Source: JBDHRG01 sp039807445
Lineage (GTDB): Bacteria; Pseudomonadota; Gammaproteobacteria; Competibacterales; Competibacteraceae
Direction: 5' to 3'
DNA length: 18,099 bases
Assembly (NCBI GenBank): GCA_039807445.1
Contig: JBDHRG010000066.1
Location: 1-18,099 of the forward strand
The translations under genes were made by a program, and so were the position numbers. A model generated the notes under the pieces. That model was not told where the DNA came from. It searched no databases and saw only the letters and a program-made list of their open reading frames with translations. How positions within the stretch are numbered: the stretch's first letter is position 1; every line of letters starts with the position of its first letter. Of the stretch, positions 15,285 to 18,099 are shown piece by piece.

Positions 15285-15495
15285 TACGGATCCCAAGAAA
15301 TATCGCCGTTTTGCTGGACGCCCGGGCGGCGGAGCGAGGGGGATGTCGCGGAGCGGATTACGCGCGTCGCGGGCGCATGGACAGCGCGGAGCGGCGCCGT
15401 ACCTCGGAGGCGTACACGGAGGTACGCCGAGAATGAGCGCAGCGACATCCCCCTCGCTCCGCCGCACTACGCACGGAACTTATCGTGATCCGTAT
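15284..15495. repeat. MITE-like element with terminal inverted repeats
   Basis: The outer ends are ATACGGATC (15284-15292) and its complement GATCCGTAT (15487-15495). Inside, a 24-base perfect inverted repeat lies at 15326-15349 and 15442-15465, starting GCGGCGGAGCGAGG on the left. A central hairpin pairs CGTACCTC (15398-15405) with GAGGTACG (15419-15426). There is no coding potential of note. The first base is shared with the mttB stop codon. The right part, from 15379, recurs inverted at the right end of the window. It resembles a non-autonomous transposable or repetitive palindromic element. Confidence 0.82.
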
Positions 15496-15539
15496 GACGA
15501 TGACGTAATCCCGCCCCCTGCGGCAAAATGCGGAACTCC

Positions 15540-15569
15540 GCGGCAGCGCTTCGGCGCTGCCGCTTTTTT
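15540..15569 (+). terminator. Rho-independent terminator with UUCG loop
   Basis: A perfect 10-bp stem GCGGCAGCGC / GCGCTGCCGC closes a TTCG tetraloop and is followed by six T residues (15564-15569). It ends the mttB transcript, placing the MITE-like element in its 3' untranslated region, and separates it from the MFS gene that starts 30 bases later. Confidence 0.9.
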
Positions 15570-15599
15570 CGTTCTACGTGACGGGCAGAGGGAACCCCC

Positions 15600-16868
15600 G
15601 TGCGCCAGTTGATCGCCTCGATCGCCTCGCTGCTGCTCGCCGTCGAGCTGCTGAGCCTCGCCAACGGCATGTTCGCCACCTTCATCGGCTTGCGCGCCTC
15701 GCTCGACGGGCTGTCGAACGCGATGGTGGGGCTGATGTCCTCGGGCTACTACGCCGGCTTCATCGTCGGCACGCTCGCGTGCGACCGCCTGATCCGGGCC
15801 ACCAACCACACGCGCGCCTTCGCCGCGCTGTCGGCGGTCAATGCCGCGCTGGTGGTCGCCTTCCCGCTGTTCGAGTGGCCGCCGCTGTGGGTGGGGCTGC
15901 GCACCGGCACCGGCTTCTGCATGGCGGGCATCTTCATCGTCGTCGAGAGCTGGCTCAACGCGCGCGCCACCGCGCGCAACCGCGGCACGCTGCTGTCGCT
16001 GTACCTGGTGGTGACCTACCTCGGCGTCGGCGCCGGCCAGTTGCTGATCAACGCCGCCGATCCGGCCGACGACACGCTGTTTCTGCTGGCGACGATGCTG
16101 TACTCGCTGATGGCGGTGCCGCTGGCGGTCAGCCGCGCGAAGATGCCGCCGGCCGCCGAACCCGGCGCGCGCTTCGGCTTCGGCGATCTGCTGCGCACGG
16201 CGCCGCTGGCGACGGTCGCCTGCCTGTGGGCCGGCATCTCGAGCGGCGCGGTGTATGGCCTGGGGCCGGTGTTCGCCAAGGATCTCGGCCTCGACGTGGC
16301 GCAGATCTCGCAATTCATGCTGGCGCTGGTGATCAGCGGGCTATTGCTGCAAGTGCCGATCGGGCGGCTGTCGGACCGCTACGACCGCCGCCGCGTGATC
16401 ATCGGTACCGCGCTGGCGCTGGTCCTGATCTGCGCCGCGATGGTGGCGCTGCTCGAGCGCCACGGCGAAGGCAGCGTCTGGGCGCGGGCCGCGCCGCTGC
16501 TGCTCGGCATCGCCATCGCCTACGGCGGCGTCGGCTTCACCGTCTACGGCCTCGGCGTCGCGCTCGCCAACGACCTGATCGCCCCGGCGCACCGCGTGCA
16601 GGCCGCCGGCGGGCTGCTGCGCACTTACGCGGTCGGCGCCACGCTGGGGCCTGCCGGCGCCGCAGCGCTGATGTCGCCGCTCGGCCCGGCGGGGCTGTTC
16701 GCCTTCACCGGCGCGACCGCCGGGGGCCTGCTGCTGTTCGGGCTGTACCGCCTGCGCCGCTACCCGAAGATGCCGTGCCGCGAGCACTTCGTCGCGCTGC
16801 CCGAGGCCAGCACCACCCCCAAGCCGCTCGGCATCGCGGTTCCGGCCGAAGGCGAGGCGGGGCGCTGA
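15600..16868 (+). CDS. MFS transporter, YcaD-like
   Basis: The product has 422 residues with about 12 membrane helices. The pattern matches the YcaD group of the major facilitator superfamily: SSGYYAGFIVGTLACDRLI (helix 2-3 loop, about 47-65), VVESWLNARATARNRGTLLS (about 114-133), YLGVGAGQLLI, and the second-half loop LLQVPIGRLSDRYDRRRVI. The start is a GTG at 15600 with AGAGGGA about 6-7 bases upstream. The substrate of YcaD-like carriers is not established. The location between a betaine methyltransferase and a betaine-binding protein hints at a methylated amine or a related product, by inference. The gene has no terminator of its own apart from the palindromic repeat at 16891. Confidence 0.92.
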   Translation: MRQLIASIASLLLAVELLSLANGMFATFIGLRASLDGLSNAMVGLMSSGYYAGFIVGTLACDRLIRATNHTRAFAALSAVNAALVVAFPLFEWPPLWVGLRTGTGFCMAGIFIVVESWLNARATARNRGTLLSLYLVVTYLGVGAGQLLINAADPADDTLFLLATMLYSLMAVPLAVSRAKMPPAAEPGARFGFGDLLRTAPLATVACLWAGISSGAVYGLGPVFAKDLGLDVAQISQFMLALVISGLLLQVPIGRLSDRYDRRRVIIGTALALVLICAAMVALLERHGEGSVWARAAPLLLGIAIAYGGVGFTVYGLGVALANDLIAPAHRVQAAGGLLRTYAVGATLGPAGAAALMSPLGPAGLFAFTGATAGGLLLFGLYRLRRYPKMPCREHFVALPEASTTPKPLGIAVPAEGEAGR

Positions 16869-16890
16869 AGTCCCGAATGATGCAGGGAAT

Positions 16891-16967
16891 GTAGGGCGCG
16901 AGCCGCGCAGCGGCGTATCGCACCGTATGCGGGACGCGGCGCGATACGCTTCGCTATCGCGCCCTAC
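16891..16967. repeat. REP/BIME-like palindromic repeat between convergent genes
   Basis: A 77-base imperfect palindrome. The ends are GTAGGGCGCGA (16891-16901) and TCGCGCCCTAC (16957-16967). An inner pair is GCGTATCGC (16913-16921) and GCGATACGC (16941-16949). It lies between the MFS stop and the stop of the convergent binding-protein gene, so it may act as a two-way terminator or RNA stabiliser. It is unrelated in sequence to the element at 15284. Confidence 0.8.
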
Positions 16968-16984
16968 ACTCCCTCAGCACCGCC

Positions 16985-17881
16985 TCACTGCATCGCCATC
17001 GCCGGCTTCAGCCACTGGTCGACGGTGTCGGGGTGGGCCTTGATGTAGGCCGCGGCTTCCTTTTCGTAGGAGGTGTCCTTGGCCTTCAGCATGATCGCCT
17101 CGAGCTCCGCCAGCGGGATCTTGAAGTTCTTGATGAAGGCCGCGGCCTTGGGGAAGTCCTGCTCGAAGCCCTTGCGCGCGACGGCGTGGATCGCCTCGGC
17201 GCCGCCGAGTTCGCCCTTGGGCTCGTCGAGGTAGCGCAGCGGGTATTGCGCGAACATCCAGTGCGGGCTCCAGGTGGTGACGACGATCCATTCCTTGCGC
17301 TTGATCGCGCGGTCGAGCGCCGTGACCATCGCCGCATCGGACGCCGACTGCAGCCGGTAGTCGAGGCCGTAGGCCTTGATCGCGCGCTCGGAGGCCTGCA
17401 TCAAGCCGGCGCCCGGGTCGATGCCCTGGATCCGGCCCTCGAGCCTCTTCTTGACCTCGGGCTTCTTCAGGTCTTCGAAGCTCTTCAGCTCGGCCTCGGG
17501 CACGTAGGCCGGCACCGCCCAGCCGAGCTTGGCGTTGTCGTAGAGCACGCCGAGGTCGACCACCTGGTCCTTGAACTTGTCCCAGTAGGGCTTGTGCGTG
17601 GTCGGCAGCCAGGCCATCAGCATCACGTCGAGATCGCCCTTGGCGATGCCCTGGTACTGCAGGCCGATGTCGGCCATCACCAACTCGACCTTGTAGCCGA
17701 GCTTCTGCTCGAGCAGCTGCCTGGCGATGTTGGTGACGGCTTCGGCGTCGGACCACGCGGTCCAGCCGATGCGCAGCGGCTTGCCGCTCTCGGCGGCGTG
17801 GACGGGGGCGGCGGCGAGGCCGAGCGCCAGCGCGGCGCCGCCGAGCAGGCCGCTCAGGGCGCGTCGTACGGTCTTGATCAT
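16985..17881 (-). CDS. Glycine betaine/proline-type ABC substrate-binding protein (OpuAC family)
   Basis: The product has 298 residues from the ATG at 17881, which has AGGAGGAG eight bases upstream; an upstream in-frame start at 17971 would bury the signal peptide. Residues 1-29 are the signal peptide (LSGLLGGAALALGLAAAPVHA). The mature part reads LRIGWTAWSDAEAV, VMADIGLQYQGIAKGDLDVM, AWLPTTHKPYW and VTTWSPHWMF. Trp40, Trp43, Trp91, Trp204 and Trp208 could supply the aromatic cage that binds trimethylammonium groups in this family. Substrates are glycine betaine, choline or similar quaternary amines. No permease or ATPase gene adjoins within the window, so it is an orphan binding protein here, or its partners lie to the right beyond the repeat. 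Confidence 0.93.
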   Translation of the reverse strand: MIKTVRRALSGLLGGAALALGLAAAPVHAAESGKPLRIGWTAWSDAEAVTNIARQLLEQKLGYKVELVMADIGLQYQGIAKGDLDVMLMAWLPTTHKPYWDKFKDQVVDLGVLYDNAKLGWAVPAYVPEAELKSFEDLKKPEVKKRLEGRIQGIDPGAGLMQASERAIKAYGLDYRLQSASDAAMVTALDRAIKRKEWIVVTTWSPHWMFAQYPLRYLDEPKGELGGAEAIHAVARKGFEQDFPKAAAFIKNFKIPLAELEAIMLKAKDTSYEKEAAAYIKAHPDTVDQWLKPAMAMQ

Positions 17882-17988
17882 CGTCACTACTCCTCCTCGG
17901 GGGCCCTGCCCGGAGCGGGCGGACCCTGATGGACCGGGGGTCTTCGGGATCGGGGCGCCGGATCGGCGCACCAGGGAAACAAAGGCTT
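17882..17988 (-). other. 5' leader of the betaine-binding protein gene
   Basis: A non-coding upstream stretch containing a small inverted repeat GCGCCG / CGGCGC (17955-17969). The palindrome GAACGTTC lies just outside, at 17997-18004. No clear -35/-10 pair is visible; the palindromes may be operator sites. Confidence 0.3.
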
Positions 17989-18099
17989 AGATCACGAACG
18001 TTCTTGCGTATCGCGGCGGGGTGAGGGGGATGTCGCTGCGCTCATTCTCGGCGTACCTCCGTGTACGCCTCCGAGGTACGGCGCCGCTCCGCGCTGTCC
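17989..18099. repeat. Inverted second copy of the MITE-like element, cut by window edge
   Basis: 18037-18099 is the exact reverse complement of 15379-15441 (63 bases). 18013-18036 matches the 24-base terminal repeat with two differences. The similarity decays toward GATCACGA at about 17991. The rest of the copy lies beyond the right edge. Confidence 0.9.

Noticed and set aside
13341..15467. Minus-strand open frame of 708 codons
   Set aside because: Antisense to the MttB-family gene and the GGDEF remnant; Arg/Ala/Gly-rich, a high-GC artefact.
15578..16894. Second plus-strand frame over the MFS gene
   Set aside because: Arg/Gly/Ala-rich shadow of the MFS gene without membrane segments.

Overview
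The window comes from a high-GC Gram-negative bacterium, most likely a beta- or gammaproteobacterium. The basis is very GC-rich codon use, Shine-Dalgarno-led genes, many Sec signal peptides, a secreted RHS protein, a possible PEP-CTERM-like tail and a proteobacterial-type glycine betaine module. The genus cannot be fixed from sequence alone. No rRNA, tRNA or CRISPR array was seen.

Bases 1-12057 (all minus strand) hold ten tightly packed genes read right to left. First comes an ABC importer of the ferric-iron/family-1 type: binding protein 11071-12057, fused double permease 9569-11050, and ATPase 8866-9609 with a TTG start. It runs by overlapping start/stop codons into a small exported ChrB-C-like protein (8408-8872), a TolB-like propeller (7533-8411) and a FlgD-Ig-like exported protein (6442-7536). 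After a 109-base gap come an exported protein with a degenerate PEP-CTERM-like tail (5775-6332), a three-PKD plus FlgD-Ig-like surface protein (3628-5742), a 129-residue exported helical protein (3226-3615) and a large secreted RHS/YD-repeat protein (1-3223). The RHS C-terminal tip lies beyond the left edge. Nearly every product is predicted to be exported or membrane-bound.

Bases 12058-13632 look like a scrambled junction. They contain the first ~62 codons of a betaine/homocysteine S-methyltransferase gene cut off at ~12232, a chromosomal ccdAB toxin-antitoxin pair (12435-12999) and the wreck of a HAMP-GGDEF diguanylate cyclase (13180-13632). This suggests that the 1-12.2 kb block was inserted into, or recombined against, a methylamine/betaine locus.

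Bases 13725-17881 form that locus: a non-pyrrolysine MttB-family corrinoid methyltransferase (plus), a YcaD-like MFS transporter (plus) and an OpuAC-type glycine betaine binding protein (minus). Together with the methyltransferase fragment, these imply uptake and demethylation of glycine betaine or a related quaternary amine. A MITE-like element (15284-15495) sits at the mttB stop codon. An inverted near-identical copy enters at ~17989-18099, so the MFS and binding-protein genes are bracketed by inverted repeats. A second, unrelated palindromic repeat (16891-16967) lies between the convergent MFS and binding-protein genes.
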